The position numbers and the translations under genes are program-made. Under the pieces are notes generated by a model. The model was not told the DNA's origin. It made no database searches and saw only the letters and a list, made by a program, of their open reading frames with translations. This document shows positions 1 to 8,965 of a DNA stretch of 23,954 nucleotides, one piece after another; the first letter of the stretch is position 1; every line of letters starts with the position of its first letter. The stretch spans positions 1-23,954 of the forward strand of contig JAUZEM010000025.1 in NCBI GenBank assembly GCA_030839005.1, in the 5' to 3' direction. Source of the stretch: Actinomycetota bacterium. Its GTDB lineage: Bacteria; Actinomycetota; Acidimicrobiia; IMCC26256; PALSA-610.

Positions 1-1
1 C

Positions 2-3000
2 GGCGAGGCGCTGGAGGGGTGCAACGAGCAGCTCGTCGCCACAAGGCCGGATCTCGTCGCCCGGATGCACGACGAGTTCTTCTCGGTGGGGAGCGACGGC
101 GTCGAGACGGCCACTTTCGGCGCCTTCCCGCTCGTGCTCAACGAGTACGGACTCGCCGGACAGACCTTCGAGCTGAACAAGCGCGCCGCGGAGATCGCGC
201 GCGAGGTTGCCACAGGTCACGCCGCCGACGGCCGTCCCCGCTTCGTGATCGGCTCGATCGGACCGGGCACGCGTCTCCCGTCGCTGGGCCAGATTCGTTA
301 CGAAACGCTGCGCGACGACTTCGCGCTCCAAGTCGACGGGCTGATCGCGGGCGGCGTCGACGTGCTGCTCGTCGAGACCGTTTACGACCTTCTCCAAGCA
401 AAAGCGGCGATCAACGGTGCGCGCGCGGCGATGCGACGCGCCGGGCTGTCGTCGCCGATTCCGATCATGGTTCAGGTCACGGTCGAGACGACCGGACGCA
501 TGCTCGTCGGCACGGAGATCGGCGCCGCGCTCACCGCGCTCGAAGCGATGCGGCCCGACGTCATCGGCATGAACTGCGCGACCGGTCCGGCCGAGATGAC
601 AGAGCACCTGCGCTATCTCGCGCAGCACGCGCGCACGTTCTTGTCGGCACTGCCGAACGCAGGGCTCCCGTCGGTCGTCGACGGCCGCACCCACTACGAC
701 CTGACCCCGGCCGCGCTCGCGGAGGCGCACGAGCGTTTCGCGTCGGAGTTCGGTGTGAATGTCGTCGGCGGTTGCTGCGGCACGACACCAGAGCACCTGA
801 GGCAGGTCGTCGAGCGGCTCGACGGCCGCGCGCCCGTGTTGCGGAGCCCCGAGTTCGAGCCGGGATGCTCGTCGATCTACTCGCACGTGCCGTTCGAGCA
901 GGAGCTCGCATACCTGGCGATCGGTGAGCGTACGAACGCGAACGGCTCGAGGAAGTTCCGCGACGCGATGCTCGAGGCCGATTGGGACACCTGCGTCGTT
1001 ATGGCGCGCGAGCAGGTGAAGGAAGGTGCGCACGTGCTCGACGTGTGCGTCGACTACGTCGGACGCGACGGCGCCATCGACATGGACGAGATCGCCGGTC
1101 GCTTCGCGACCCAGGCGTCGCTTCCGCTGGTGTTCGACTCGACGGAGCCCCTCGTGCTCGAGGCGGGCCTGCAACACCACGGGGGCAAAGCGCTGCTCAA
1201 CTCCGCCAACCTCGAGGAGGGCGAGGACGAGGGCAAGCGGATGGATCGGGTGTTCCGGCTCGCGCGCGAGTACGGCGCCGCCGTCATCTGCCTGACGATC
1301 GACGAGGAGGGGCAGGCCCGCACAGCCGACTGGAAGCTGCGGGTCGCGCGCCGGATCTACGACATCGCCATCGAGCGCTACGGCCTGGAGCCGGCCGATC
1401 TGATCTTCGACGCGCTCACGTTCCCGCTATCGACCGGCGACGACGACCTCCGCCGCGATGCGATGGAGACGATCGAGGCCATCCGGCGCATCAAGGCCGA
1501 GCTTCCCGGCGCGCACACCGTGCTCGGGTTGTCGAATGTGTCGTTCGGATTGAAGCCCTCGGCCCGGCACGTGTTGAACAGCGTCTTCCTGCACGAGTGC
1601 CGCGAGGCGGGGCTCGACGCCGCGATCGTGCATGCGGCGCGCATCGTTCCTCTGCACCGGATCGACGAGCAGCAGCGCACCGCGGCGCTCGATCTCATCT
1701 ACGACCGGCGGCGGGAGAACTACGACCCCCTCACCGAATTCATGGCGCTCTTCGAGAACGTCGAGGCCGGCGCGATCGAAAAGGAAGACCGCTCGGGCTG
1801 GCCGGTGGCCGAGCGCTTGAAGCACCGCATCATCGACGGCGCGCGCGACGGGCTGGAGACCGACCTCGACGAGCAGCTCACGACGATGACACCGCTCGAG
1901 ATCGTGAACGACGTGCTCCTCGACGGCATGAAGGTCGTCGGCGAGCTGTTCGGCAGCGGTCAGATGCAGTTGCCGTTCGTACTGCAGTCGGCCGAGACGA
2001 TGAAAGCGGCCGTCGCGTTCCTCGAGCCGATGATGGAGAAGGCCGACGCCGCGGGCAAGGGCACGGTGGTTCTGGCGACCGTGAAGGGCGACGTACACGA
2101 CATCGGCAAGAACCTCGTCGACATCATCCTCACCAACAACGGGTACCTCGTCTACAACCTCGGCATCAAGATCGCGATCAACGAGATGATCGAGAAGGCG
2201 CTCGAGGTGAATGCCGATGCGATCGGCATGAGCGGCCTCTTGGTCAAGTCGACTCTGATCATGCGCGACAACCTCGAAGAGCTGAACACGCGGGGGCTCG
2301 CCGACCGCGTGCCGGTGTTGCTCGGCGGCGCGGCCCTGACCCGCAACTACGTCGAGCGCGACCTGCGCGAGGTCTACGACGGCCGCGTGTTCTACGGCAA
2401 GGACGCGTTCGAAGGCCTGCGCACGATGGACACCCTCGTCCAGGGCCGGCGCGACGGCACACTCGACGAGAAGTTCGGACGCGAACCGGGCGGACGCAAC
2501 TTGCCGCCCCGGAAGTCGCAACAACCGGTCGACGAGACCATCGAGATCCCGGCGCGCTCCGACGTCGCCACCGACGTTCCCGTTTTCACGCCGCCGTTCG
2601 TGGGTTCTCGGGTCGCCAAGGGCATCTCGCTCGACGAGATAGCCGGCTACGTGAACGAGACCGCCCTGTTCCGCAACCAGTGGCAGTTCCGTCCCGAGTC
2701 GGGTGAGCCCGACCCCGATTTCAAAGCGCGCATCCGTCCGACATTGCGCGCTCAACTCGACATCGCGAAGCAAGAGGGTCTGCTCGTACCGGCGGCCGCG
2801 TGGGGCTACTTCGCGGTGAACAGCGACGGCGAGAACCTGGTCGTCTGGAAGGACGACACCCGCACCCAGGAATGGTTGCGCTTCCAATATCCGCGCCAGC
2901 GCAAAGCGCCGTGGCTCTCGATCGCCGACTTCTTCCGCCCGATCGACTCCGGCGAGACCGATTACGCCGCCTTCCACGTCGTCACGATGGGGTCCGCCGC

Positions 3001-3367
3001 GAGCGCACGCGAAAAGGAGTTGTTCGCCGCGGACAAGTACCAGGACTATCTGCTCTTGCACGGGCTGTCGGTCGAGATGACCGAAGCGCTGGCGGAGTTG
3101 TGGCACCGCCGGATCCGTGAGGAGTGGGGCTTCGCCGACGAGGACGGCCCGACGCTCACCGGCCTGTTCAAGCAGCAGTATCGCGGGTCGCGTTACTCGT
3201 GGGGCTACCCGGCGTGCCCCGACCTCGACGACCAGACGAAGGTCGCCGAGCTCTTGGAGATCGACCGGATCGGCGTCGCGCTCACCGAGGAGTTCCACCT
3301 CGTACCCGAGCAGTCGACGAGCGCCATCATCGTCCCTCACCCCGAGGCTAAATATTTTGTCGTTTAG
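2..3367 (+). CDS. metH: Cobalamin-dependent methionine synthase (5' truncated by window edge)
   Basis: Transfers a methyl group from 5-methyl-tetrahydrofolate to homocysteine through cob(I)alamin, giving methionine; cytoplasmic. The frame is open to the window edge, and the first visible residues (EGCNEQL, TRPD) match the start of the homocysteine domain, so only about 25-30 N-terminal residues are missing; the ATG at 65 is internal. Domains in order: homocysteine domain with its Zn cysteines in MNCATGP (near 570) and GGCCGTT (CC at 773-778); pterin domain beginning IGERTNANGSRKF (about 920); B12 cap helices (about 1880-2040); B12 domain with DVHDIGKN, the cobalt-ligand His at 2096-2098; and a C-terminal SAM activation domain containing RYSWGYPACPD and ending HPEAKYFVV. 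All four modules of a full MetH are present. It stands alone on the plus strand and converges on the next operon. No upstream control region is visible. Confidence 0.97.
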   Translation, partial: GEALEGCNEQLVATRPDLVARMHDEFFSVGSDGVETATFGAFPLVLNEYGLAGQTFELNKRAAEIAREVATGHAADGRPRFVIGSIGPGTRLPSLGQIRYETLRDDFALQVDGLIAGGVDVLLVETVYDLLQAKAAINGARAAMRRAGLSSPIPIMVQVTVETTGRMLVGTEIGAALTALEAMRPDVIGMNCATGPAEMTEHLRYLAQHARTFLSALPNAGLPSVVDGRTHYDLTPAALAEAHERFASEFGVNVVGGCCGTTPEHLRQVVERLDGRAPVLRSPEFEPGCSSIYSHVPFEQELAYLAIGERTNANGSRKFRDAMLEADWDTCVVMAREQVKEGAHVLDVCVDYVGRDGAIDMDEIAGRFATQASLPLVFDSTEPLVLEAGLQHHGGKALLNSANLEEGEDEGKRMDRVFRLAREYGAAVICLTIDEEGQARTADWKLRVARRIYDIAIERYGLEPADLIFDALTFPLSTGDDDLRRDAMETIEAIRRIKAELPGAHTVLGLSNVSFGLKPSARHVLNSVFLHECREAGLDAAIVHAARIVPLHRIDEQQRTAALDLIYDRRRENYDPLTEFMALFENVEAGAIEKEDRSGWPVAERLKHRIIDGARDGLETDLDEQLTTMTPLEIVNDVLLDGMKVVGELFGSGQMQLPFVLQSAETMKAAVAFLEPMMEKADAAGKGTVVLATVKGDVHDIGKNLVDIILTNNGYLVYNLGIKIAINEMIEKALEVNADAIGMSGLLVKSTLIMRDNLEELNTRGLADRVPVLLGGAALTRNYVERDLREVYDGRVFYGKDAFEGLRTMDTLVQGRRDGTLDEKFGREPGGRNLPPRKSQQPVDETIEIPARSDVATDVPVFTPPFVGSRVAKGISLDEIAGYVNETALFRNQWQFRPESGEPDPDFKARIRPTLRAQLDIAKQEGLLVPAAAWGYFAVNSDGENLVVWKDDTRTQEWLRFQYPRQRKAPWLSIADFFRPIDSGETDYAAFHVVTMGSAASAREKELFAADKYQDYLLLHGLSVEMTEALAELWHRRIREEWGFADEDGPTLTGLFKQQYRGSRYSWGYPACPDLDDQTKVAELLEIDRIGVALTEEFHLVPEQSTSAIIVPHPEAKYFVV

Positions 3368-3378
3368 CTAGCTGCGCG

Positions 3379-3394
3379 GCCGGCTGGCGCCGGC
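3379..3394. other. GC-rich hairpin in the metH / membrane-protein convergent gap
   Basis: GCCGGC, four loop bases, then GCCGGC, lying 11 nt past the metH stop in the 104-nt gap between convergent genes. No T-run follows on either strand, so it is not a classical intrinsic terminator. It may still pause transcription or protect 3' ends from either side. Nothing else is visible in the gap except a 6-nt inverted repeat (GCTAAA/TTTAGC, 3347-3368) spanning the metH stop. Confidence 0.4.
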
Positions 3395-3471
3395 GAGTTG
3401 AGGCTGTGCCAAACGGACGCGAGCTTCCTGCGCTTGCGCTTCGCCCTCGCTCCGGGCGCCGCAGCACGCGC

Positions 3472-4329
3472 TCACGGGCGAATAACCGCACGCGCTACTA
3501 GGTCGGTGCCGAACGCCGTCAGGATTGCCAGGTAGAGCAAGCCCGTTGCGGCCATCACGGCGGAGTAGTAGCGCTCGCGCAACGCGGCCCAGGTGAGGGC
3601 GACGAGTCCGATCGTCATCGCCGCGCACGCGACCCAGATCCAGCCGAGCACGCCGTGGTAGCCGTCGTCGATGACGCCGTCGAGCACCTGCACCATTCCG
3701 GTCGGCCACAAGAACACCGCGATCTCGAAGGGCCAGGCGACGGCAGTCCACGCGACGAGCTCCTTGAGCGGCTCGCGCGGAAGTCCCGGCTGCACGAGAT
3801 ACCAGTGCCCGAGCAGCATCGCGTCGCTCACGCTCCCCAGGAACACCGCGCCGACCGCCAGCCGGGCCACGGCGAGAAGGTAGGGCCCGCCTGCGAACTG
3901 GGCGGCCGCGAGCAGGCCGGCGGCACCGCAGACGGGCGCGATCAGATCGAGCGCCGGCGGAAACTCCCGGCCGCGGTCGAGCGCGTCCTCCTCGCCGGCG
4001 CGGCCGATCATCGCCGAGACCCGCGCCCGTCGCGCCGCGCGCACTTCTTCGCGCCCGCGCACGCCGGCTCGACGGCGCTGTACCGACACCGCGAGCGCAC
4101 CTGCCGTTGCGGCGGCACACCCGAGCGCGGCCAGCGCAGCGACGACGCGCGCCGCGGTGAGATCACCCGTGAAAAAGCTGGCCGCCGCGCCCGCGGCGAA
4201 GGTCGCGAAGACGATGCGGATCAGCCAGCCGTAGCCCAGGCTGACCTCGCGGCGGCGGGTCGTCACCCAGCCGAACAACAGCCCGCCCGTCGCCCACTGC
4301 ACGAGGAAGGTCGCGGCGTCGAGCTTCAC
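3472..4329 (-). CDS. Eight-helix integral membrane protein, unknown function
   Basis: A 285-residue hydrophobic protein. I do not recognise the family. Hydrophobic stretches suggest eight membrane helices, near residues 7-22, 32-53, 58-83, 127-146, 150-178, 188-208, 225-248 and 256-276. An Arg-rich cytoplasmic loop lies between helices 3 and 4 (about 86-122). Helix 5 ends in LLGHWYLV, whose His and aromatic residues look like a conserved site, possibly a cofactor or metal ligand; that is a guess. The start is GTG at 4329, which overlaps the stop of the upstream peptidase gene in a GTGA quartet, so translation is probably coupled. It is the last gene of the lipoate operon. No signal peptide is evident. 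Nothing in the sequence links it specifically to lipoate or peptide metabolism. Confidence 0.8.
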   Translation of the reverse strand: MKLDAATFLVQWATGGLLFGWVTTRRREVSLGYGWLIRIVFATFAAGAAASFFTGDLTAARVVAALAALGCAAATAGALAVSVQRRRAGVRGREEVRAARRARVSAMIGRAGEEDALDRGREFPPALDLIAPVCGAAGLLAAAQFAGGPYLLAVARLAVGAVFLGSVSDAMLLGHWYLVQPGLPREPLKELVAWTAVAWPFEIAVFLWPTGMVQVLDGVIDDGYHGVLGWIWVACAAMTIGLVALTWAALRERYYSAVMAATGLLYLAILTAFGTDLVARAVIRP

Positions 4330-5417
4330 GCAACGATCGCGATATCACGCGGCGCGTCGTTCAGGCGCAAGGGCCCGTCGTCTGTGGCGACGACGATGTC
4401 CTCGAGTCGCATCCCGAAGCGTGCGGGAAAATAGATTCCGGGCTCGACGCTGAACGCGTGCCCGGCCTCGAGCGGGCTGGTGTTCCCCGCGACCATGTAG
4501 GGATCTTCGTGCGCCTCGGCGCCGATCCCGTGGCCCACCCGATGCACGAAGTACTCGCCGAAGCCGGCGCCGGTGATCACCTGCCGCGCCGCCGCGTCGA
4601 CGTCCTGGCACGCAGTGCCGACGGTGGCGGCGCGCACTCCTGCTTCTTGCGCCTCGGCAAGAACTGAATACACGTCGTCGACTTCGGTTGACGGCGCGCC
4701 GACGTGGAACATGCGGGTGATGTCGGAGCAATAGCCGTCCATCGTGCCGCCGAAGTCACAGAGAACGAGGTCGCCTTCGCCGATCACGCGCGCCGCCGTC
4801 GGTTCGTGGTGCGGGCTGGCGGCGTTCGCCCCGGCCGCGACGATCGCGAAATTTGCACGTTCGTGGCCTGCCTCGAGCATCCGCTCGACCAGCTCGCGAT
4901 GCACATCGAGCTCGGTCCGGCCCGCGAACCGGACGGACCCCATGTCGCACGCGATGGCGTCGACCGCGTGCGCCGCGCGCGTCAACGCGGCGATCTCGTC
5001 TGCGTCCTTGACCATGCGGATCGGGGCGACGACGTCGGCACTGCGCACGAACGAGCACGAGGGAACCGCGTCCTGAAGGTCGAGCAGGAACCGCGCCCAC
5101 GTGTGGTCGCCGATCGCCACCCGACGGGCCGAAGGTCGGATCATTCCGGCGACGAGCGCGATCGGGTCGTCGGTCTCCTCCCACGCCACGATCTCGAACA
5201 GCTCCGATCGGGGAGTGACACGTGCTACCTCGAGGCGGGGGATGACGAGCCGGGCGTCGCCGGTCCGGGGCAGGACCAGCATCGTCAGGCGTTCGAGGGG
5301 CATGGCCTCGTAACCGGTGAGGTACGGGAGCTCGGGTCCGGTCGAGAGCAACAACACGTCGACGCCGAGCTCGGCCATGCGCGCACGCACGCGCGCGATT
5401 CGACCGGCGAGCCTCAC
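4326..5417 (-). CDS. M24-family metallopeptidase (Xaa-Pro aminopeptidase/prolidase-like)
   Basis: 363 residues, predicted cytoplasmic dinuclear-metal peptidase that cleaves X-Pro bonds. The C-terminal pita-bread fold carries all five metal ligands: Asp221 (in LCDFGGT), Asp232 (in YCSDIT), His296 (in RVGHGIG), Glu325 (in SVEPGIY) and Glu339 (in RLEDIV). The His pair in SPHHEP (203-204) is the usual substrate-side position. The N-terminal creatinase-like domain spans about residues 1-130. The start is GTG at 5417, sharing GTGA with the stop of the flavoprotein gene; a longer reading frame upstream is only the shadow of that gene. The length fits PepP/PepQ-like enzymes. The family alone does not separate aminopeptidase P from prolidase, so I give no symbol. 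It sits fifth in the lipoate operon, with no obvious functional tie. Confidence 0.93.
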   Translation of the reverse strand: MRLAGRIARVRARMAELGVDVLLLSTGPELPYLTGYEAMPLERLTMLVLPRTGDARLVIPRLEVARVTPRSELFEIVAWEETDDPIALVAGMIRPSARRVAIGDHTWARFLLDLQDAVPSCSFVRSADVVAPIRMVKDADEIAALTRAAHAVDAIACDMGSVRFAGRTELDVHRELVERMLEAGHERANFAIVAAGANAASPHHEPTAARVIGEGDLVLCDFGGTMDGYCSDITRMFHVGAPSTEVDDVYSVLAEAQEAGVRAATVGTACQDVDAAARQVITGAGFGEYFVHRVGHGIGAEAHEDPYMVAGNTSPLEAGHAFSVEPGIYFPARFGMRLEDIVVATDDGPLRLNDAPRDIAIVA

Positions 5418-5977
5418 GCGTCGACCTCGGGCCGGCCGTCGAGGCCGGGCAGGCCGTCGATGCTGAGTGCGTTCTTGCTCTCCCAGTAGGCCGCGATCCC
5501 GTCGTCCCCCTTGTTCTTCGCCCAGTCGACCAGGCGATCCCGGTCGTCGACGAGATCCATGAGCGGGACCGCGTAGCCGCACGACGTCGTCACCCGCTCG
5601 ACCGTGACGTCGATGATCGATCGCCGGCCGGGGAGATCGGGGAATTCGGGAGCGAGCGCGTCGAACGCCGGCGAGCCCACCACGTGCACGGCGCCCCGGC
5701 CATAGATCCGGGAGATGCGCGGGTTGCCATTGAACGCGCACGCCATGAGGGTGATGCGGCCGTTGTCGCGCAGGTGCGCGATCGTCTCCACTCCGCTGCC
5801 GGTCAGGTCGAGATAGGCGACCCGGTCGCCGGCGAGCACACGCAACGTGTCGAGGCCCTTGGGCGAGAGGTTCACATGGCCCGTATCGCCGCCGGGCGCC
5901 GTGGCGACGAAGAAAACGGGTTGTTCACGCCACCACCGCGCCAGATCGGGACTCAGCGACGTAAAGCGCTCGGCCAT
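5414..5977 (-). CDS. Pyridoxamine 5'-phosphate oxidase-fold flavin-binding protein
   Basis: 187 residues with the split-barrel fold of the PPOX superfamily, which binds FMN or F420. The N-terminal half has the pattern FFVATAP...HVNLSPKGLDTL, followed by YLDLTGSGVETIAHL and a GNPRISRIYGRG strand. This subfamily is widespread in actinobacteria and generally lacks an assigned substrate, so it should not be taken as the true PdxH. Start ATG at 5977, 12 nt after the stop of the LipB-LipA gene, with only a weak purine-rich GAGAG upstream. Its own stop overlaps the peptidase GTG. Operon position downstream of a 2-oxoacid dehydrogenase set suggests an oxidoreductase or flavin-handling role, but this is association only. 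Confidence 0.9.
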   Translation of the reverse strand: MAERFTSLSPDLARWWREQPVFFVATAPGGDTGHVNLSPKGLDTLRVLAGDRVAYLDLTGSGVETIAHLRDNGRITLMACAFNGNPRISRIYGRGAVHVVGSPAFDALAPEFPDLPGRRSIIDVTVERVTTSCGYAVPLMDLVDDRDRLVDWAKNKGDDGIAAYWESKNALSIDGLPGLDGRPEVDA

Positions 5978-5989
5978 GCGCCCATTCTC

Positions 5990-7546
5990 TCAGTGCCGGG
6001 CCGAGACGAGCCGATCCGCGCCCTCGCGCGCGTGATAGCTCGAACGCACGAGGGGGCCCGACGCGACGTGGGCGAAGCCGAGGGACTCGCCGTGCTCGCG
6101 CAGCGCCGCGAACTCGTCGGGGTGCCACCACTTCACGACCGGCAGGTGATCCGCCGACGGCCGCAGATACTGGCCGATGGTCAGGAGCTCGACGCCGACC
6201 GCGCGCAGGTCGGCCATCGCGGCCCGAACCTCCGCGTCGGTCTCGCCCATGCCGAGGATCAGGCCCGACTTGGTGACCAGGCCCGCGGCTCGGGCGCGGC
6301 CGAGCACCGCGAGCGACCGGGCATATCCCGCCGACGGGCGAACCAACCGTTGCAGGCGCGCGACCGTCTCGAGGTTGTGGTTGAGCACGTCGGGGCGCGC
6401 GTCGAAGATCGTCGCGAGCGACGCCGCGTCGCCCTTGCAGTCGGAGATCAGCAGCTCCACCGCCGTGCCGGGACTCGTCGCGCGGATCGCGTGAACCGTT
6501 GCCGCGAAACCCGCGGCGCCTCCGTCGGGCAGGTCGTCGCGTGCGACGCACGTGATGACGGCATGGGCCAGATCGAGCGCGGCGACGGCGTCGGCCACCC
6601 GTTGCGGCTCCTCGACGTCGAGCGCGAGCGGTTTGCGCGTGTCGACCTGGCAGAAGCCACACGCACGCGTGCAGCGATCGCCGTTGATCATGAAGGTCGC
6701 GGTGCGATCGGCCCAGCACTCGTAGATGTTCGGGCAGCCGGCCTCTTCGCACACGGTATGCAGGTCGAGGCGCCGGGTTAGCTGCTTGAGCTCGATGTAG
6801 CCCTCGTCGAACCGGGCGCGCACCCGCATCCACTCGGGGCGCTTGCGCGTCAGCGCGATCGCGACGCCTTCGGGACGCGCGGGCCGGTGCCAGGCGACAT
6901 CTTGACGGTCCGGGTCCTGCCGCTCCTGCTCGTGGCCCTCGAACGCCTTGGAGAACCGCGCGATCACACTGTCGACGACGGCGCGCATCTCGACCGGACG
7001 ACCGAGCAGCCGCACCATGGAGGTAACCCCGCGATCGCGGATGCCGCACGGGATGATGTGGTCGAACATCGAGAGGTCGGGATCGACGTTCAGCGCGAAT
7101 CCGTGCCGGGTCCGTCCCCGCGACACCCGGACGCCTATCGCCGCGATCTTCTCGTCGCCGACCCAGACGCCGGTGTAGCCCGCCGAACGATCTGCTGCGA
7201 TCCCGAAGTCGGCGCACACCGCCATCAGAACGTCCTCGAGCTTGCGGACGTAGGCGACGACGTCGCGTTGGCCCGCCCGCCATTCCTCGAGGGAGATGAT
7301 CGGGTAGCCGACGAGCTGGCCCGGACCGTGATACGTCACGTCGCCGCCGCGATCGGCCTCGACGAGCTCGGCGCCGACCGTTGCGGGATCGCGGAGCACG
7401 TGCTCGACCTTCGCGCTCGACCCGAGCGTGTACACGTGCGGATGTTCCTGGAGCAACAGGTAGTCAGTGTCGGCATGCTCGTGGATCGCGCGCTGCAAGG
7501 CTTCCGCCTCGGCGTACGGGACGGGCCCGAGCCAACGGGCTCTCAC
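5990..7546 (-). CDS. lipB-lipA: Bifunctional LipB-LipA fusion: octanoyltransferase plus lipoyl synthase
   Basis: 518 residues joining two enzymes normally made separately. LipB (about 1-203) moves octanoate from acyl carrier protein to the lipoyl domain; LipA (about 233-518) is a radical-SAM enzyme that inserts two sulfurs. LipB evidence: RGGDVTYHGPGQL at 66-78, the Lys133/Cys167 catalytic pair in EKIAAIG and IIPCGI. LipA evidence: auxiliary-cluster cysteines 266, 271, 277 (CEEAGCPNIYEC), the radical-SAM CxxxCxxC at 292, 296, 299, and the C-terminal RSSY at 501-504. The linker (about 204-232) is hydrophilic, and I checked it for stops: none, and there is no ATG or GTG with a ribosome site before PEWM. 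Start is GTG at 7546 within a GTGA overlap with the E2 stop, so substrate carrier and modifying enzyme are translationally coupled. Every catalytic residue of both halves is present. Confidence 0.95.
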   Translation of the reverse strand: MRARWLGPVPYAEAEALQRAIHEHADTDYLLLQEHPHVYTLGSSAKVEHVLRDPATVGAELVEADRGGDVTYHGPGQLVGYPIISLEEWRAGQRDVVAYVRKLEDVLMAVCADFGIAADRSAGYTGVWVGDEKIAAIGVRVSRGRTRHGFALNVDPDLSMFDHIIPCGIRDRGVTSMVRLLGRPVEMRAVVDSVIARFSKAFEGHEQERQDPDRQDVAWHRPARPEGVAIALTRKRPEWMRVRARFDEGYIELKQLTRRLDLHTVCEEAGCPNIYECWADRTATFMINGDRCTRACGFCQVDTRKPLALDVEEPQRVADAVAALDLAHAVITCVARDDLPDGGAAGFAATVHAIRATSPGTAVELLISDCKGDAASLATIFDARPDVLNHNLETVARLQRLVRPSAGYARSLAVLGRARAAGLVTKSGLILGMGETDAEVRAAMADLRAVGVELLTIGQYLRPSADHLPVVKWWHPDEFAALREHGESLGFAHVASGPLVRSSYHAREGADRLVSARH

Positions 7547-8955
7547 GCGAGCTCGGCTTCCCAGTCGTGCGTCTCGAGCTCCACGCGCAACGCGTTCAGG
7601 AACGACGCCGCGTAGGCACCGTCGAACGCACGGTGATCCCACGCGAGCGACAGGAATCCGACGTGATGCACTGCGATCGCGTCGTCGCCATCAGCACCTT
7701 CGACGACCACCGGCTCCTTGCGGATCGCGTCCGTCGCCATGATCGCGACTTGCGGCTGATTGATGATGGGGAAGGTCTGCGCGGTGCCGAACGGACCCAT
7801 GTTGGTGATGGTGAACGTCCCTCCGACGATGTCGTCGGGGCTGAGCTGCTTCGATTTCGCGCGCGCCGCCAGGTCGCGGATCTCCCGCGCGAGCAATCGG
7901 AGCCGCTTCCCGTCGGCGTTGCGGATCACCGGCGCGATCAAGCCCTTGAACTGCAGATCGACGGCGATCCCGAGGTTGATGTCGCGGTGCACGATGAGCG
8001 TCTCACCTTCGACGCTTGCGTTGACGTGCGGGTAGTCGTGCACGACATCACAGAACGCGCGGGTGATGAAGGGCAGGTACGTGAGCGCGAATCCTTCCTC
8101 CGACCGCCACTCCGCCTGCTGCGCCTGGCGCACGCGCTCGACGCGCTCGAAGTCGACCCGCACCGACGTGTAGACGTGCGCGCTCGTCGCGAGCGATCGC
8201 ACCATGTGCTCGGCGGTTCGCCGGCGGATGTTGTCGAAGGCCACAACTTCGTCGCCTTCCGCGCGCGCGGCGTTCGGCGCCGCCGAGGCCGGCCCGGCAG
8301 GTGCACGTGCAGGTGCGGGGGCGGGGGCAGGGGTTTCGGGAGCAGGTGTCGCTCCGCGGGCGCGCGCGGCGTCGAGGACGTCGTTGCGCGTGATCCGGCC
8401 GCCCCCTCCGGTGCCGCGTATCCCGGCCGCGTCGAGACCCTGCTCCTCGATCAGGCGACGCACGATCGGCGACGTCACCGCGCCACCACCGTTCGGAGGC
8501 GCCGGCGCGGGCGCAGGCGCGGGTGTCGCGGGCGGAGGAGTCGCCGAGGGAGCACTCGGCGGCGGGGGTGCGGGGGGTGCGGCCTCGGCAACGGGCGCGG
8601 CCTCGGCAACGGCCGCGGCTTCTGCAACCGGCGCGGCCTGTGCGCCGGGCCCAACTTCCTCGGGAGCAGCAACGGGGGCGGGGTCACCGGCCGCCGCGGA
8701 CGGCGAGGCACCGGCGGCACCCGCCTGCTCGGAGATCACCGCGAGGCGTGCACCGACCGGCACCGTCTCACCTTCCTGCACGACGATCTCGGTGACGTAC
8801 CCGGCTTGCGGGGCCGGCACCTCGGAGTCGACCTTGTCGGTCGACACCTCGAACAACGGCTCGTCCGCGTCGATCTTCTCGCCGACCTGCTTGAACCACT
8901 TCGTGATCGTGCCTTCGGTGACAGTCTCACCGAGTTGCGGCATCGTGACGTCCAT
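7543..8955 (-). CDS. Dihydrolipoyllysine-residue acyltransferase (E2 of a 2-oxoacid dehydrogenase)
   Basis: 470 residues, the core of a pyruvate/2-oxoglutarate/branched-chain dehydrogenase complex. There is one lipoyl domain (1-76) with the modified Lys41 in STDKVDSEV. A long Ala/Pro linker (about 78-158) follows, then the peripheral-subunit-binding domain (about 160-198, SPIVRRLIEE...GRITRNDVL). A second Ala/Pro linker leads to the acyltransferase domain (about 235-470), whose catalytic motif is DHRAFDG with His441 and Asp445. No E1 gene lies in the window, so the substrate cannot be fixed; sucB-, dlaT- and bkdC-type names are all possible. Start ATG at 8955 has AGGAG just upstream. Its stop overlaps the LipB-LipA start, and LpdA is immediately upstream, giving E3-E2-lipoylation order. 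Confidence 0.95.
   Translation of the reverse strand: MDVTMPQLGETVTEGTITKWFKQVGEKIDADEPLFEVSTDKVDSEVPAPQAGYVTEIVVQEGETVPVGARLAVISEQAGAAGASPSAAAGDPAPVAAPEEVGPGAQAAPVAEAAAVAEAAPVAEAAPPAPPPPSAPSATPPPATPAPAPAPAPPNGGGAVTSPIVRRLIEEQGLDAAGIRGTGGGGRITRNDVLDAARARGATPAPETPAPAPAPARAPAGPASAAPNAARAEGDEVVAFDNIRRRTAEHMVRSLATSAHVYTSVRVDFERVERVRQAQQAEWRSEEGFALTYLPFITRAFCDVVHDYPHVNASVEGETLIVHRDINLGIAVDLQFKGLIAPVIRNADGKRLRLLAREIRDLAARAKSKQLSPDDIVGGTFTITNMGPFGTAQTFPIINQPQVAIMATDAIRKEPVVVEGADGDDAIAVHHVGFLSLAWDHRAFDGAYAASFLNALRVELETHDWEAELA
8579..8650. repeat. Four 18-nt direct repeats in the E2 interdomain linker
   Basis: Four tandem 18-nt units at 8579, 8597, 8615 and 8633, the first two nearly identical. They encode a repeated Ala-Glu-Ala-Ala-Pro-Val-like hexapeptide in the flexible swinging arm between the lipoyl and binding domains. 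This is a likely site of slippage length change without loss of frame. Confidence 0.7.
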
Positions 8956-8965
8956 GAGCTCCTGC

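Noticed and set aside
1427..3340. 637-residue minus-strand ORF opposite metH
   Set aside because: A frame shadow of metH: the plus strand has the full conserved MetH domain set, and the minus product shows none.
3341..3370. AT-rich end of metH as a sign of transferred DNA
   Set aside because: It encodes the conserved HPEAKYF ending of MetH; the AT bias covers only about seven codons.
6829..6937. Separate lipA gene starting inside the linker
   Set aside because: No ATG or GTG with a ribosome site before the LipA domain; the only ATG in the right frame is at PEWM, with no SD.
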